The position numbers and the translations under genes were made by a program. From the NCBI RefSeq assembly GCF_020966755.1, contig NZ_JAJKFT010000010.1, positions 1,948,720 through 2,012,719 of the forward strand: a stretch of DNA of 64,000 nucleotides. The letters run 5' to 3'. The notes below the pieces were generated by a model. It had not been told where the DNA came from, searched no databases, and worked only from the letters and a program-made list of their open reading frames with translations. Position 1 is the stretch's first letter; every line of letters begins with the position of its first letter. Of the stretch, positions 18,395-27,359 are shown in pieces. Source of the DNA: Blastopirellula sediminis. Lineage in GTDB: Bacteria > Planctomycetota > Planctomycetia > Pirellulales > Pirellulaceae.

Positions 18395-19573
18395 TTACCA
18401 ATCGCCGACGCTGCCGTCTTCGTAGAATACCCGTTGCAGCAACTCTTGCTCAAACGGGTGTCGCTTGATTTCTTCTTCGTTTATGTTGATCCCCAGCCCG
18501 GGACGCTCGTTCGGCGTGACGGTTTGCGTCTTCGGATCAATCTGAAAACCTTCGTCGACCACGTCGTACCGCCAAGGTACGTCGTTCTGCACCGATTCGC
18601 AAATGACGTAGCTTGGCTGCGAAAAACCGAACTCCAGCGAAGCGGCGGTGCTAACGGGACCTTGCGGATTGTGGGGCGCCAGGGCGATGCGATACGCTTC
18701 GGCCACGGCCGCAATCCGCCGCGCTTCGCTCAAACCGCCGCAGTGGGTGATGTCGAGCTGGCAGATCTCGCAGCCGCCGGCGGCGAACAGATCGCGAAAC
18801 GCCGCCAAATGATTGAGTCGTTCGCCGGTCGCGATCGGAGTCGCAACGGCGGCGTTGATCTTGGCTAATCCCTCAAGCGACTCGGGCCAGCAGGGCTCTT
18901 CCAGGAAGTAGAGGTCGTATGGCTCCAGCGCTTTGGCGAACTGCATCCCCATTGCCGGTGATGGTCTGGCGTGGCAATCTACCATGATGTCGACGTCGGG
19001 GCCGACCGCTTCCCGCATCGCTTCGACGCACGCGGCTGCGGCTCGTACCGGCTTGTTTCCTTCGATCGGCATCGTCGGGGGAACCGCCATCGACTTGAAA
19101 GCGGAATAACCATGTTCGACCGCATCGATCGCGAGTTCGGCGAACCGCTTCGCGTTGTCGACCGGCGTCTCGTAAAAGTCTTCCATCTTGCCGCCGCCGA
19201 GATGGGAGTAGAGCCGGATCTTGTCGCGAACGGGACCTCCCCAGAGTTGATGGCAAGGGACTCCGTGCACTTTGCCGAGGATGTCCCAGAGGGCGAGATC
19301 GACGCCGGCAATCGCCGTAGCGCGAACGATCCCGGTCCCGTGCCAAAAGTGCTGCCGCCACATCATCTGCCAGAGATATTCGATGCGGGTCGGGTCTTGC
19401 CCGACGAGAAGCTGCGCCAGGTCTTCGACGGCGCCGACGACGCTGCGGGTATGCCACTCAAGAGTCGCTTCTCCCCAACCAACGAGACCAGGCTGATCGG
19501 TCGTGACTTTTACGAAGACCCAATTGCGCATCCGCGCGTGGCAAATCAAGGTTTCGACGCGTTTGATTTTCAT
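18395..19573 (-). CDS. Enolase-superfamily dehydratase, D-galactonate dehydratase-like
   Basis: 392 residues from ATG 19573, which gives the usual family start MKIKRVETL; an upstream TTG extension is unlikely, although AAGGAG lies 18 nt upstream, further than usual. Metal ligands expected for the superfamily are Asp199, Glu225 (LEEP) and Glu251 (GERL). His201 (DCHARP) and His301 (APHNPQGP) match the acid/base pair of D-galactonate dehydratases. The enzyme should remove water from a sugar acid to give a 2-keto-3-deoxy acid; the exact epimer cannot be read from sequence. It is followed by the ceramidase-family gene and divergent from a GntR gene that probably controls it. Confidence 0.88.
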   Translation of the reverse strand: MKIKRVETLICHARMRNWVFVKVTTDQPGLVGWGEATLEWHTRSVVGAVEDLAQLLVGQDPTRIEYLWQMMWRQHFWHGTGIVRATAIAGVDLALWDILGKVHGVPCHQLWGGPVRDKIRLYSHLGGGKMEDFYETPVDNAKRFAELAIDAVEHGYSAFKSMAVPPTMPIEGNKPVRAAAACVEAMREAVGPDVDIMVDCHARPSPAMGMQFAKALEPYDLYFLEEPCWPESLEGLAKINAAVATPIATGERLNHLAAFRDLFAAGGCEICQLDITHCGGLSEARRIAAVAEAYRIALAPHNPQGPVSTAASLEFGFSQPSYVICESVQNDVPWRYDVVDEGFQIDPKTQTVTPNERPGLGININEEEIKRHPFEQELLQRVFYEDGSVGDW

Positions 19574-19641
19574 ACGCTTTTGAGAATATCGCTCCTTAGA
19601 ACGTCGCGACAACGACAAAGCTGTAAGACTCCCTTGACGAA

Positions 19642-19670
19642 AAGTTAGTTGCGAATGGCGCCAATGTCAA
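19642..19670 (-). promoter_or_regulatory. Candidate promoter of the dehydratase operon
   Basis: On the minus strand TTGACA (19670-19665) is followed after 17 nt by TAACTT (19647-19642). The -35 is perfect; the -10 keeps the three most conserved bases. It gives a leader of about 60 nt. Confidence 0.45.
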
Positions 19671-19679
19671 TAATATTGG
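19661..19679. promoter_or_regulatory. Candidate GntR operator palindrome
   Basis: CAATA-A-TATTG at 19668-19678 is a perfect inverted repeat nested in CCAAT...ATTGG (19661-19679). It overlaps the -35 box of the dehydratase promoter and lies between the dehydratase and the divergent GntR gene, where a repressor site would be expected. Confidence 0.45.
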
Positions 19680-19812
19680 GCCTGGGCGCCTTTCCGGCAA
19701 GCTTGATTCATTCCACTTCGGGGCGGTGGCCGATATTCGTCAGGGTGCTTACCATGTGGCTGGATAGATGTGAGAGATTGAAGGTCTAGCGAAACGCGAA
19801 TTCCCCCCACGT

Positions 19813-20679
19813 ATGATGTCGATCACGACTTACATTTACGAAGATCTCAAAGCGCGGCTTTCCTCCGACGAGGAACTGCCGGTTCAGTTGACGCTGGAGT
19901 CGCTCGCCGATTTCTACGAAGTAAGTTTCTCGCCGGTCCGCTCGGCGGTCGATCAGTTGATCAAGCAGGGCTATCTCGAAAAGGGGGAAGATCGTCGGCT
20001 GACTCCCAAAGCGACGCGAAAACGATCGTCAAAGATTAGCGACGCGGCGTTGCCGGCGCCGCCGCAAGATATGTACGAAGTGATCGCCAACAATTTGGTT
20101 CGGCTCAGCTTGGACGGTGAAGCGATCGACTTGCGAGAAGAAGCGACCGCCAAGCAGTACGGCATCAGCCGCTCGGCCTTGCGGATCATCTTCAATCGAT
20201 TGGCCGGCGCCGGGTTGATCGAGCATATTCCGCGGCGCGGCTGGCGATTGCGACCCTTTCGGCAGAAAGACCTTCAAGCGTTTTTGGAAGTTCGGGAACT
20301 GCTTGAACTAAAGGCGCTCGAGCTGGCTCAGCCGCATCTAATCGAGGACGACCTGCGGAAGATCTTGGCCGGCAATATTCTGCCGGCTTCTGAGAACGAC
20401 TTGCCGAAAATCGACAACACGCTACACGCCTACATCATCGAAAAGGGGGATAACGTCTACATTCAAGACTTCTTTCAACGACAAGGTCGTTACTACGATA
20501 TCCTGTTCAACTGGGAAGAACTCGATCGTGACGCGGCGATCGAAACGGTTGAACAGCACCAAGCGATTCTGAATGCGCTGCTTGCGAAAGACTGGCCCGC
20601 TGCGCGAAACGCTCTCTCTTATCACATTCAGAACAACCACCCGGTGTTGAGTAAGATTCGGCCGAAGACCGAATCGTAA
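19813..20679 (+). CDS. GntR-family regulator with two winged-helix domains and FCD-like C-terminus
   Basis: 288 residues; start ATG 19813 or the adjacent ATG 19816. Residues about 1-67 form one GntR-type winged helix (LESLADFYEVSFSPVRSAVDQL, then a wing). Residues about 87-150 form a second, more canonical one (EEATAKQYGISRSALRIIFNRL, HIPRRGW). The remaining helical part (FLEVRELLELKALELAQPHL onward) resembles the FCD effector domain. Most GntR proteins have only one DNA-binding domain, so this is an unusual tandem form. It diverges from the dehydratase operon and probably represses it until a sugar-acid ligand binds; that role is inferred from position and from the palindrome between the genes. 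Confidence 0.85.
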   Translation: MMSITTYIYEDLKARLSSDEELPVQLTLESLADFYEVSFSPVRSAVDQLIKQGYLEKGEDRRLTPKATRKRSSKISDAALPAPPQDMYEVIANNLVRLSLDGEAIDLREEATAKQYGISRSALRIIFNRLAGAGLIEHIPRRGWRLRPFRQKDLQAFLEVRELLELKALELAQPHLIEDDLRKILAGNILPASENDLPKIDNTLHAYIIEKGDNVYIQDFFQRQGRYYDILFNWEELDRDAAIETVEQHQAILNALLAKDWPAARNALSYHIQNNHPVLSKIRPKTES

Positions 20680-21015
20680 GGTAACTCGGAACGCTGTCTT
20701 CTACCTTCGTGCGCTTTCTCTCTCTTCAAAGCGTGCCCATCGACTTTTCGATTTCAGTGCGAGTCGTTCGCTAGGTAACAACGTGCAAAAAATTTTTTCC
20801 GCTTCGTTGTCCGGTTCTGCGCGCCGTTGCCGCTTGTTGGGTTAGAGCCGCCTAAAAAAATTGACATTGCTTGATGGGTTCTCTATCGTGAACCGCACGA
20901 GATGGACTAGTCAAAGTTAGGGGGTTAATTGTTTCCATAGGGATGGAAAACTGGGCGAGTTCGTCCGACGCCCATTTCACAAATAACGGACGACAAACTC
21001 GGGGGAGACTTTGCT
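20680..21015. other. 336-nt intergenic region with promoter and hairpin
   Basis: No gene is seen. It contains a 12-nt A/T palindrome (AAAAAATTTTTT, 20787-20798), a promoter at 20861-20889, and a 7-bp hairpin (TTTCCAT/ATGGAAA, 20932-20949) in the presumed 5' leader of the next gene. Confidence 0.5.
20861..20889 (+). promoter_or_regulatory. Sigma-70-like promoter for the secreted Cys-rich protein
   Basis: TTGACA (20861-20866), 17-nt spacer, TATCGT (20884-20889). It would give a leader of about 120 nt to ATG 21016. Confidence 0.55.
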
Positions 21016-21729
21016 ATGTCGATGATTCGTTTGTTTAGCGTCGCTTTGTTGGTCGTCACTTTGGCGTCGGCGGTACGGGCCGATGACAAGGTAATCACTA
21101 GTGAAAAAGCTCAGGCGCATCAGTGCGTCTGCCGTGCGTGTTACGTCAATTTCACGAAGGAATTCGGCGTTCCGCTCGAGTTTTTGGGATCCCTGGGACA
21201 TTCGATCCATGATGCTCGTTTGGCTCCCGATCCGGCAGGCTTGGCGATTTGTTCCCGTAGCCTAGCTGTTGCCGAGCAGGTGTCAGGCAAAAAGGCGTCG
21301 GTCACTTCGGATGAAGTGATGTCCGACGCGATTCGTCTGGCGAAGCTCCGCGGCGTTTCGACTGAACTGGAAGCGGTCAAATTGATGGTGTCGGATGACG
21401 CCGTCAAGAAGGAACTGACGGAAGCGATCGAAGACGCCAAGGTCCGCGAAGAAGAAGCGAAACAAGACGCTGAAGCGATCGCCAAAGGTGAACAGACCAA
21501 ACAACTGTTCGGTCGCCTGACCGTTTACAACCAGTGCGGCGAATGCGTCCGCGTCTATGCCGGCGGTCGCTACCTCGGCGTTGTTCACGAAGGACAAGCC
21601 GCTTGTTTCCACGTGCATAATCACGACTACCACACCGAGCTCGAAGCTTACTGCGTCGAAGAAGGTCACTTGGTCAGCGCCGACTGCTCGGAAGGGCATC
21701 GTCACAGCTACACGTGGTACATCCGCTAG
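21016..21729 (+). CDS. Secreted Cys-rich hypothetical protein
   Basis: 237 residues with a clear signal peptide ending near residue 22 (ASAVRA). RBS GGGGGAG lies about 8 nt upstream. After the signal a Cys cluster (QCVCRACY) is followed by a charged helical segment (about 95-160, Glu/Lys/Ala-rich). A compact C-terminal domain (about 164-237) has CGEC, further Cys residues and several His (HVHNHDYH, GHRHSY), which could bind metal or form disulfides. No known family is recognised. It precedes a secreted caspase-like protease, from which it is separated by an intrinsic terminator. It could be a partner, inhibitor or substrate of that protease (inference only). Confidence 0.75.
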   Translation: MSMIRLFSVALLVVTLASAVRADDKVITSEKAQAHQCVCRACYVNFTKEFGVPLEFLGSLGHSIHDARLAPDPAGLAICSRSLAVAEQVSGKKASVTSDEVMSDAIRLAKLRGVSTELEAVKLMVSDDAVKKELTEAIEDAKVREEEAKQDAEAIAKGEQTKQLFGRLTVYNQCGECVRVYAGGRYLGVVHEGQAACFHVHNHDYHTELEAYCVEEGHLVSADCSEGHRHSYTWYIR

Positions 21730-21762
21730 TCGCTTTCTCAGCGATCAATACGAACTGATCTG

Positions 21763-21796
21763 GCGGCGACGAACTTGTTCGTCGCCGCTATTTTTT
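21763..21796 (+). terminator. Intrinsic terminator between secreted protein and caspase gene
   Basis: An 11-bp stem GCGGCGACGAA (21763-21773) / TTCGTCGCCGC (21778-21788) with loop CTTG is followed by TATTTTTT. It ends about 20 nt before the caspase start codon, so caspase expression may depend on read-through. Confidence 0.85.
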
Positions 21797-21816
21797 CCGT
21801 AATAGGGACAAGATCG

Positions 21817-24033
21817 ATGTTCAATCCCATTCCTTGGCGACCGATGATCTGCTCCTGCTTGTTTCTGACGGTCGCTTGTTGCGGCGTTTTCGCGTACGGA
21901 CAAGATACGACCGACGTTTCCTCAGATCGTCGATACGCCTTGCTCGTCGGTTGCACCGAATACCCGGATTCGCAAGCGTTCCCCACATTGCGTGGCCCAT
22001 CGAACGACGTGCGGATCTGGCGCGAACTGCTGACCGGCAAGGAAGGGGAGGGCTTTGGCTTTCCGGAAGCGAACGTCACCGTTTTGACGGGAAAAGCGGA
22101 CGATACGGAGAAGTCGCCGACGCGGCGAAATATCCTTCGTAAATTCGATCATCTCGCCGAGGTCGCCGATTCCAATTCGCACATTTTTATTCTGCTCAGC
22201 GGGCATGGAACGCAGCAGCCGATTGCGGACGATCAAGATCCGTACGATCCCGAAAATCCCGAAGAAGACGGCTACGACGAAGTTTTCCTACCGGCCGACG
22301 CGCGTCCCGGTTCCGGCGAGATCGAAAACGCGCTGGTCGACAACGTCATTGGCCAAAAACTTGATCAGATTCGGGCCAAGGGGGCGTCGGTGTTCGTGGT
22401 ATTCGACTGCTGCTTCTCCGGCACGATGACCCGCGCGATCGACGGAGTCGAAAAGAGCCGCTTCGTTCCGCATGACCGTACCGGCATTCCGGCGGAGAAG
22501 TTCGCTGCCGCCGCCGCCAAAGTTAAAGCGGAAGTCGCCCAGAAAGAACAATTGTCAGCCGATGAGGAATTCGTCGAAGCTTCGGCGTCCGGCGTCGGCG
22601 ACCTGGTCGCGTTCTTTGCGGCTCAGCCGTTCGAGTGCGCGGTCGAATTGCCGTTGCCTGCCGGCGCCGAAAACCTGCCCGAGAACTGCTACAGCCTCCT
22701 CAGCTATTCGCTGGTTCAGACCTTGCGTCAGCGCCGCGCGCCGATGTCGTATCGGAGTTTGGCCCATGCGTTGTCGGGGCAGTATCGTGCGGCCCGCGGC
22801 TCGCGTTTTCCGACGCCGTTCGCACAGGGAAGTCTGGATCGCGAAGTCTTAGGATTGATGCAATGGCCGATTCACGGCGACTTGCTGCTGCATGCGGAGG
22901 ACGGGGAGTATTCGATCGCGGCAGGCTCCTTACATGGCGTGACGGTTGGTTCGATTCTGACCGTGGAAGATCCCATTGCCGGGGTCGTGGGGCATGTGAA
23001 AATTGCCGCGCTGCAACCGGCCAAATCGCAGGTCGTACCGTGCGGCTGGGAAGGGGCTCCTGCACCGACCGACCCGCTTCCCGATGGGGCGCGGTGCAAA
23101 CTCGTCTATCGCGAATATGGAGATTTTCGTCTGAAACTGTTCGCCGACGATCCCATGGTCGTCGGGCTGTTTCCGAAATTGAGCGAAGAAGTTCGCGCTG
23201 AGATTTCGCTCAGCAATAACCGGGAAGATGCGCCGTGGAGCCTCCGTCGCGTTACGCCGAGCGAAGCGGTCCGTTGGGGTTTGACGAAGCCGACGGGAGA
23301 TCGAATTCTGTTGGTGCATGGAGACGCAGCACTGCCAGAAGATCGTTCGAGGGACGACGAGACTTCCGCGATCCTGCATCGCGTCTACGGAAACTATGCG
23401 ACCGATCCGGAGAAGTTGACCGGAGAATTAAACCGTGACTTGCCGAGGTTGTTCGCGTGGGAAAACCTGTGGAAGGTCGCCGGCGGTTCTGGGACCGGCG
23501 GCGACGCCAAGCAATTGGTGGAGGTCACGACGACGTTGTTGGCGTCTCCAACCGATACGACCGGCGTTGTGATGAACAAAAGCGTGATCAACGATGGAGA
23601 AGTTCTCTCGTTCGTGCTCAAGAACGACAGTCCGCGAAACATTTGGATTAGTGCGTATTATCTTGACGCCAACATGGGAATTCGCCAGGTAATCGCACCG
23701 CGCCAAGTTCGGCCGCGAATGTCGCTACGGCCCCTTGTCTTGCAGTTGACGACCGAGGGGGGAGGTTCAATCGGACAAGAAGGACTGATCGTCTTTGGTG
23801 ATCCTGTGGGGGACTCGAAGTCGGCGCCTAACTATGACGTCCTACAGCAGCTACCGCTGTCGGCAGACGGAGCAATCATGCGTGATGTGCCGAGTGAACC
23901 GAAATCGCCGATGGAAGCGCTGCTCGCGACGATTGCGACCGGTAGTCGCTTTCGCGGAGTCGGCGTGCAAGATGGTTCAGCGCCGACGATCGTCACGCAA
24001 AGCTGGATCTTGGTCGACAAGAAGAAGCCGTAA
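21817..24033 (+). CDS. Secreted caspase-like (peptidase C14) protein
   Basis: 738 residues from ATG 21817, preceded by AGGGAC; an upstream in-frame TTG lies inside the terminator hairpin and is not credible. A signal peptide covers about 1-29 (hydrophobic, ending AYGQD). The caspase domain begins at RRYALLVGCTEY. The catalytic His is at about 130 (LLSGHGTQQP) and the Cys at 199 (VFDCCFSG), both intact. An acidic stretch DPENPEEDGYDE follows the His. The C-terminal half carries a beta domain resembling DUF4384 (SFVLKNDSPRNIWISAYY). It is probably an exported orthocaspase-type protease. It may be read through from the upstream promoter; substrates are unknown. Confidence 0.88.
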   Translation: MFNPIPWRPMICSCLFLTVACCGVFAYGQDTTDVSSDRRYALLVGCTEYPDSQAFPTLRGPSNDVRIWRELLTGKEGEGFGFPEANVTVLTGKADDTEKSPTRRNILRKFDHLAEVADSNSHIFILLSGHGTQQPIADDQDPYDPENPEEDGYDEVFLPADARPGSGEIENALVDNVIGQKLDQIRAKGASVFVVFDCCFSGTMTRAIDGVEKSRFVPHDRTGIPAEKFAAAAAKVKAEVAQKEQLSADEEFVEASASGVGDLVAFFAAQPFECAVELPLPAGAENLPENCYSLLSYSLVQTLRQRRAPMSYRSLAHALSGQYRAARGSRFPTPFAQGSLDREVLGLMQWPIHGDLLLHAEDGEYSIAAGSLHGVTVGSILTVEDPIAGVVGHVKIAALQPAKSQVVPCGWEGAPAPTDPLPDGARCKLVYREYGDFRLKLFADDPMVVGLFPKLSEEVRAEISLSNNREDAPWSLRRVTPSEAVRWGLTKPTGDRILLVHGDAALPEDRSRDDETSAILHRVYGNYATDPEKLTGELNRDLPRLFAWENLWKVAGGSGTGGDAKQLVEVTTTLLASPTDTTGVVMNKSVINDGEVLSFVLKNDSPRNIWISAYYLDANMGIRQVIAPRQVRPRMSLRPLVLQLTTEGGGSIGQEGLIVFGDPVGDSKSAPNYDVLQQLPLSADGAIMRDVPSEPKSPMEALLATIATGSRFRGVGVQDGSAPTIVTQSWILVDKKKP

Positions 24034-24050
24034 AACGACAGTATAAAAAG

Positions 24051-24083
24051 GGGAAGCCGCGCCTGACGCAGCTTCCCTTTTTT
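24051..24083. terminator. Bidirectional intrinsic terminator
   Basis: GGGAAGC (24051-24057) pairs with GCTTCCC (24071-24077), followed by a T-run on the plus strand and preceded by an A-run that serves the minus strand. It ends both the caspase gene and the convergent peroxiredoxin-like gene. Confidence 0.8.
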
Positions 24084-24115
24084 CTTTGAGAGGTTATCAG
24101 GAGGTCTCGCGGCGA

Positions 24116-24853
24116 CTACTTCTTCTCGCCGGCTACCTGCTTGACTGCGGCGACCACATCGGCCGGTTCGGCTCGTTGGGTGTAGTCGGCGTCCAGAAAC
24201 GCATAGCGGATCTTCCCCTTGGTGTCGATTACATAGGTGGCTGACAGCGGCAGTTCCATCGCGTCGCTGCCGTTCACTTCGGCCAGCTTCAATCGATCGC
24301 GATAGAGCGGGAGAATCGGATCGGGTAGCGCGAAGACGAGTCCGTACTTGCGAGCGAGGCCGTTCTCTTTGTCATAGAGCGCCACAAAGTCGACGTCGTT
24401 CGCTTCGGCCGTCTCTTTCGCCTTTTCGGGAAGTTCCGGCGTCAGCACAATCAGCTTTGCTCCGGCGCCTTCGATCGCTTTCAGCTCTTTCTGCATGGCG
24501 CGAAGCTGCAAATTGCAGTAAGGGCACCATCCGCCGCGATACCACATCAGGACGACCGGGCCTTCGCTCCACGCGTCGCTCAGCTTGACGGTCTTGCCGT
24601 TCCAGCCGGTCAACTCAGCGTCGATTGCAGCGTCGCTAACTTGCTTGGCCGATTTTTCGATGCCGGTATCGCGAACCGTTTGCACGGCGTCGCGCATCGT
24701 CTTCAGCATCTCCGGCGGAAAACGTTTGCCCGCTTCCTCCGATTTTTGCTTCAGCTGTTGTTGGAGCGTCTGCGGCTGGCTCTCTTGGCCCATCGCCGCA
24801 TGAACAAACGTGGCTGCCAACATCAAGCAACCAGCGTACGCAAGTTTGCGCAT
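24116..24853 (-). CDS. Secreted peroxiredoxin-like (AhpC/TSA) protein
   Basis: 245 residues from ATG 24853, with AAGGAA about 9 nt upstream. A signal peptide (MRKLAYAGCLMLAATFVHAA) sends it out of the cytoplasm. The thioredoxin-fold domain starts about residue 80; the redox motif is WYRGGWCPYCN, a CxxC site in the position of the peroxidatic Cys. The end of the protein has the usual LSATYVIDTKGKIRYAF strand. It probably reduces peroxides or thiols in the periplasm using an unknown electron donor. A single gene between a bidirectional terminator and the sulfatase gene, with about 118 nt upstream. Confidence 0.85.
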   Translation of the reverse strand: MRKLAYAGCLMLAATFVHAAMGQESQPQTLQQQLKQKSEEAGKRFPPEMLKTMRDAVQTVRDTGIEKSAKQVSDAAIDAELTGWNGKTVKLSDAWSEGPVVLMWYRGGWCPYCNLQLRAMQKELKAIEGAGAKLIVLTPELPEKAKETAEANDVDFVALYDKENGLARKYGLVFALPDPILPLYRDRLKLAEVNGSDAMELPLSATYVIDTKGKIRYAFLDADYTQRAEPADVVAAVKQVAGEKK

Positions 24854-24971
24854 GACAGGGGTTCCTTCGACGGAATGGTTGAGGGGGAAGTTCAACTAGA
24901 AGGAACTTTACGCAGCGGCGGAATTGGGCTCGGTACGCTGCGCTACATCCGCCGAAAAGTTCTTCTCGATT

Positions 24972-26300
24972 TCATTTTTTCGCCGACACGGCGGGCCCTG
25001 TTGGGTATTTCAGCAGCGTGGCGCCTTCTTTCGGCATCGACTTGAGTGCGGCGGCTAACTTGACGTGCGCTTCTTTGGCGCCCGGCGTCGCATCAAGATC
25101 GGCGATTGGATGCTTTTCGAGCACGTCGTTGGCGACGTCGATCAATCGGCCATCGTCATACAGCTTCCATCGCTGGTCTCGAACGAAGCGAACCGGTTTC
25201 GTCTTTTCGGGACGCGGATTGTAGTAGCAGTAGAACCACTCGCGCGGCGTGCCGGGCTTGCCTAACAGTTGCGGCTGAAAGGTTTGCCCGTCGACTTTTC
25301 CGGGGAGCGCGACGCCAGCGAAGTCGGCGAAGGTCGGAAAGAAGTCGGAGAAGTCGACCAGGTCGTCGCACGTTTTGTCGGCCGGAATGTGGCCGGGCCA
25401 ATAGCCGACCAACGGGACTCGCATGCCGGCGTCGGTCGTTTTTCCTTTCCCTCCTTTGATCTTCTCGCCGTTCAGCTCCGAGACGATCGGAGCGTTTGTC
25501 CCGTTGTCGCCGACGAACAGGATCAACGTGTTGTCGGCCAGACCGCTTTGTTCGACATGGTCGACAATCTTGCCGACCAGCTTGTCCATGTAGGCGACCA
25601 TATCTTCAAAGTTTCGCTGTTTGGCCTTGCGATCGCGCTTCTTGCTGTCGGGCGTCGGCACGAACGGATCGTGGACAAGAATCATCGGGTAGTAAACGAA
25701 GAAAGGCTGATCTGATTTTTGATCGATGAACTCTAGAATGTGGTCGACGCAGATGTCGGGCCCGTATTTCGAGTTTTCAAACTGTTTGTTCTCACCGTTG
25801 ATGTTCAGCAGCGGTCCGTCGTAGCGCTCGCCTAGCTTATCGACTTGCCATAAGCACCATTGGTCGAAGCCGGCCTCGCCGGGGAGCGTTCCTTTGGCCC
25901 GGAACTGCTGTGCGTAGTTGTCGGACCCATACAATTGCCACTTGCCGGCGATCATGTTGCGATATCCGGCCTCTTTCAGCAGATGCCCGAAGGTGTACTG
26001 ATCGCGATTGAGAACCGAAAAGGCGGAGTAGTTCCGCGCGTTGACCAGTCCAGTCATCAGCTTGACGCGGCTCGGCGTGCATAGAGGTTGCGAATAGCAA
26101 TGCGTAAACCGCATCCCCCCGGCCGCCATCCGATCAATGTTCGGCGTTTGGTACTGCTTGGAACCATAGCAGCCAAAACACTCGTAGCCGATGTCGTCGG
26201 CCATGATCAGGATGATGTTGGGTCGCTTCGTTTCGGCGGCCAGCAGCGACAACGGCGCCAGAAGAAGCGTCAGACAAGCGAGCGACAGGCTGTTACGCAT
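24972..26300 (-). CDS. Secreted arylsulfatase-family enzyme
   Basis: 442 residues from ATG 26300, which puts a signal peptide (SLSLACLTLLLAPLSLLAA) at the N-terminus. The mature part starts with the metal-binding stretch NIILIMADDIGYECFGCYG. The sulfatase signature is CTPSRVKLMTG (Cys to be oxidised to formylglycine), and later FVGDNGTNAP supplies further metal ligands. The length fits a compact family S1 sulfatase. It probably hydrolyses sulfate esters of marine polysaccharides, as is common in Pirellulales; the specific substrate cannot be told. No maturation enzyme or polysaccharide cluster is adjacent. Confidence 0.93.
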   Translation of the reverse strand: MRNSLSLACLTLLLAPLSLLAAETKRPNIILIMADDIGYECFGCYGSKQYQTPNIDRMAAGGMRFTHCYSQPLCTPSRVKLMTGLVNARNYSAFSVLNRDQYTFGHLLKEAGYRNMIAGKWQLYGSDNYAQQFRAKGTLPGEAGFDQWCLWQVDKLGERYDGPLLNINGENKQFENSKYGPDICVDHILEFIDQKSDQPFFVYYPMILVHDPFVPTPDSKKRDRKAKQRNFEDMVAYMDKLVGKIVDHVEQSGLADNTLILFVGDNGTNAPIVSELNGEKIKGGKGKTTDAGMRVPLVGYWPGHIPADKTCDDLVDFSDFFPTFADFAGVALPGKVDGQTFQPQLLGKPGTPREWFYCYYNPRPEKTKPVRFVRDQRWKLYDDGRLIDVANDVLEKHPIADLDATPGAKEAHVKLAAALKSMPKEGATLLKYPTGPAVSAKK

Positions 26301-26379
26301 GGCAGGACTCAAGCGAAGGGAAGGGGGAGAAAGGCTCTATTCTAGTTGAGGGAAACGAGGCCTGCCTCCTCCGACTTCG

Positions 26380-27165
26380 CTAAGTTGCAAATTCGGCCTG
26401 GGTCGCGGCGCCGATTTTTAGATCTGCCCCCGATTGGACGAACGCGATGAGGTGATAGTCGGCCAGCTTCGCTTGCAGCGGAAGGGGGAGTTGCGCCTGA
26501 CCTTTGGCGGCCGGAGTAGCGACGGTTTGCAGCTTCCGGACGACGTTGACGTGCGAAAGGGTGCGGCCGTTGTTTTCGCCGGCGGTGACGTCGCGGGAGG
26601 CCTGCTTTTGGACGAGGGCCAGTTGGAGAACGTCTTGTTCCGCCAGGTTGGCGGCGTTCCACGAGACGACGCAGACGCCTTGCTGGGCGGCGAGCTTGAT
26701 GGCCAGCGTCGTCGTCGGTCGGCTATCGAGACCGGCGCGGATCGCTCGATCGGCGTTGGCGGTATTCGAGCCGACGAATTCGACTCGCCCGTTGACGATC
26801 ATCTGCGGCGTGTAAACGCGATCGGAGTTGAACGCTTGGGCGTACCGTCGTTGTCGCTGCGAATAGGCGGCGTCGCTGAAGGGATCTTCCCAGCCAAGGT
26901 AGTTCCAGTAGTCGACATGGAATGAGAGCGTGTAGATCGGCAATTTCCGCTCGCGAGCGATTCGATCGATGCGAACCAGATTTTGATCGGCGCTCGGACA
27001 ACTGTTGCACCCTTGCGAGGTGTACAGTTCGATCAAGGCGAAGCCCCCTTGGTCCGCTGACTCTTCTTCGCCAAGCAGCGATTCATTCATCGGGGCGCTG
27101 CAACCGGCTGTCAGTACGGCAGCCATACGAAGCGCCATACGGCGCGAGATACGAAGAGTCGACAT
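26380..27165 (-). CDS. DUF1223 thioredoxin-like lipoprotein
   Basis: 261 residues from ATG 27165; the longer open frame upstream overlaps the divergent methyltransferase start and looks non-coding. The N-terminus has an SRRMALRM stretch and a lipobox-like LTAGC, suggesting export (possibly by Tat) and lipidation. The DUF1223 family mark is FALIELYTSQGCNSCPSAD, a CxxC redox-like site, followed by SFHVDYWNYLGWEDPFS and YTPQMIVNG. The family is of unknown function with a thioredoxin-like fold. It diverges from the methyltransferase gene. Confidence 0.87.
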   Translation of the reverse strand: MSTLRISRRMALRMAAVLTAGCSAPMNESLLGEEESADQGGFALIELYTSQGCNSCPSADQNLVRIDRIARERKLPIYTLSFHVDYWNYLGWEDPFSDAAYSQRQRRYAQAFNSDRVYTPQMIVNGRVEFVGSNTANADRAIRAGLDSRPTTTLAIKLAAQQGVCVVSWNAANLAEQDVLQLALVQKQASRDVTAGENNGRTLSHVNVVRKLQTVATPAAKGQAQLPLPLQAKLADYHLIAFVQSGADLKIGAATQAEFAT

Positions 27166-27359
27166 CCGAGGGGCCTTTTGCGAAGAGCGAAAAGTGGAGC
27201 GATTGGGCGTTAAGGCTATCGCAATCTTACTATTCTGGCGATGTAAATCGAGAAAATCGGTGAGCCAGCGGACGAAATCGCCGCGAGATCGCAAGGTTTT
27301 GCCGCAATTCGGCCACAGCGCCCTCTTGGAGCAACGCCCCCTTTTCCCAAGAATGGAAC

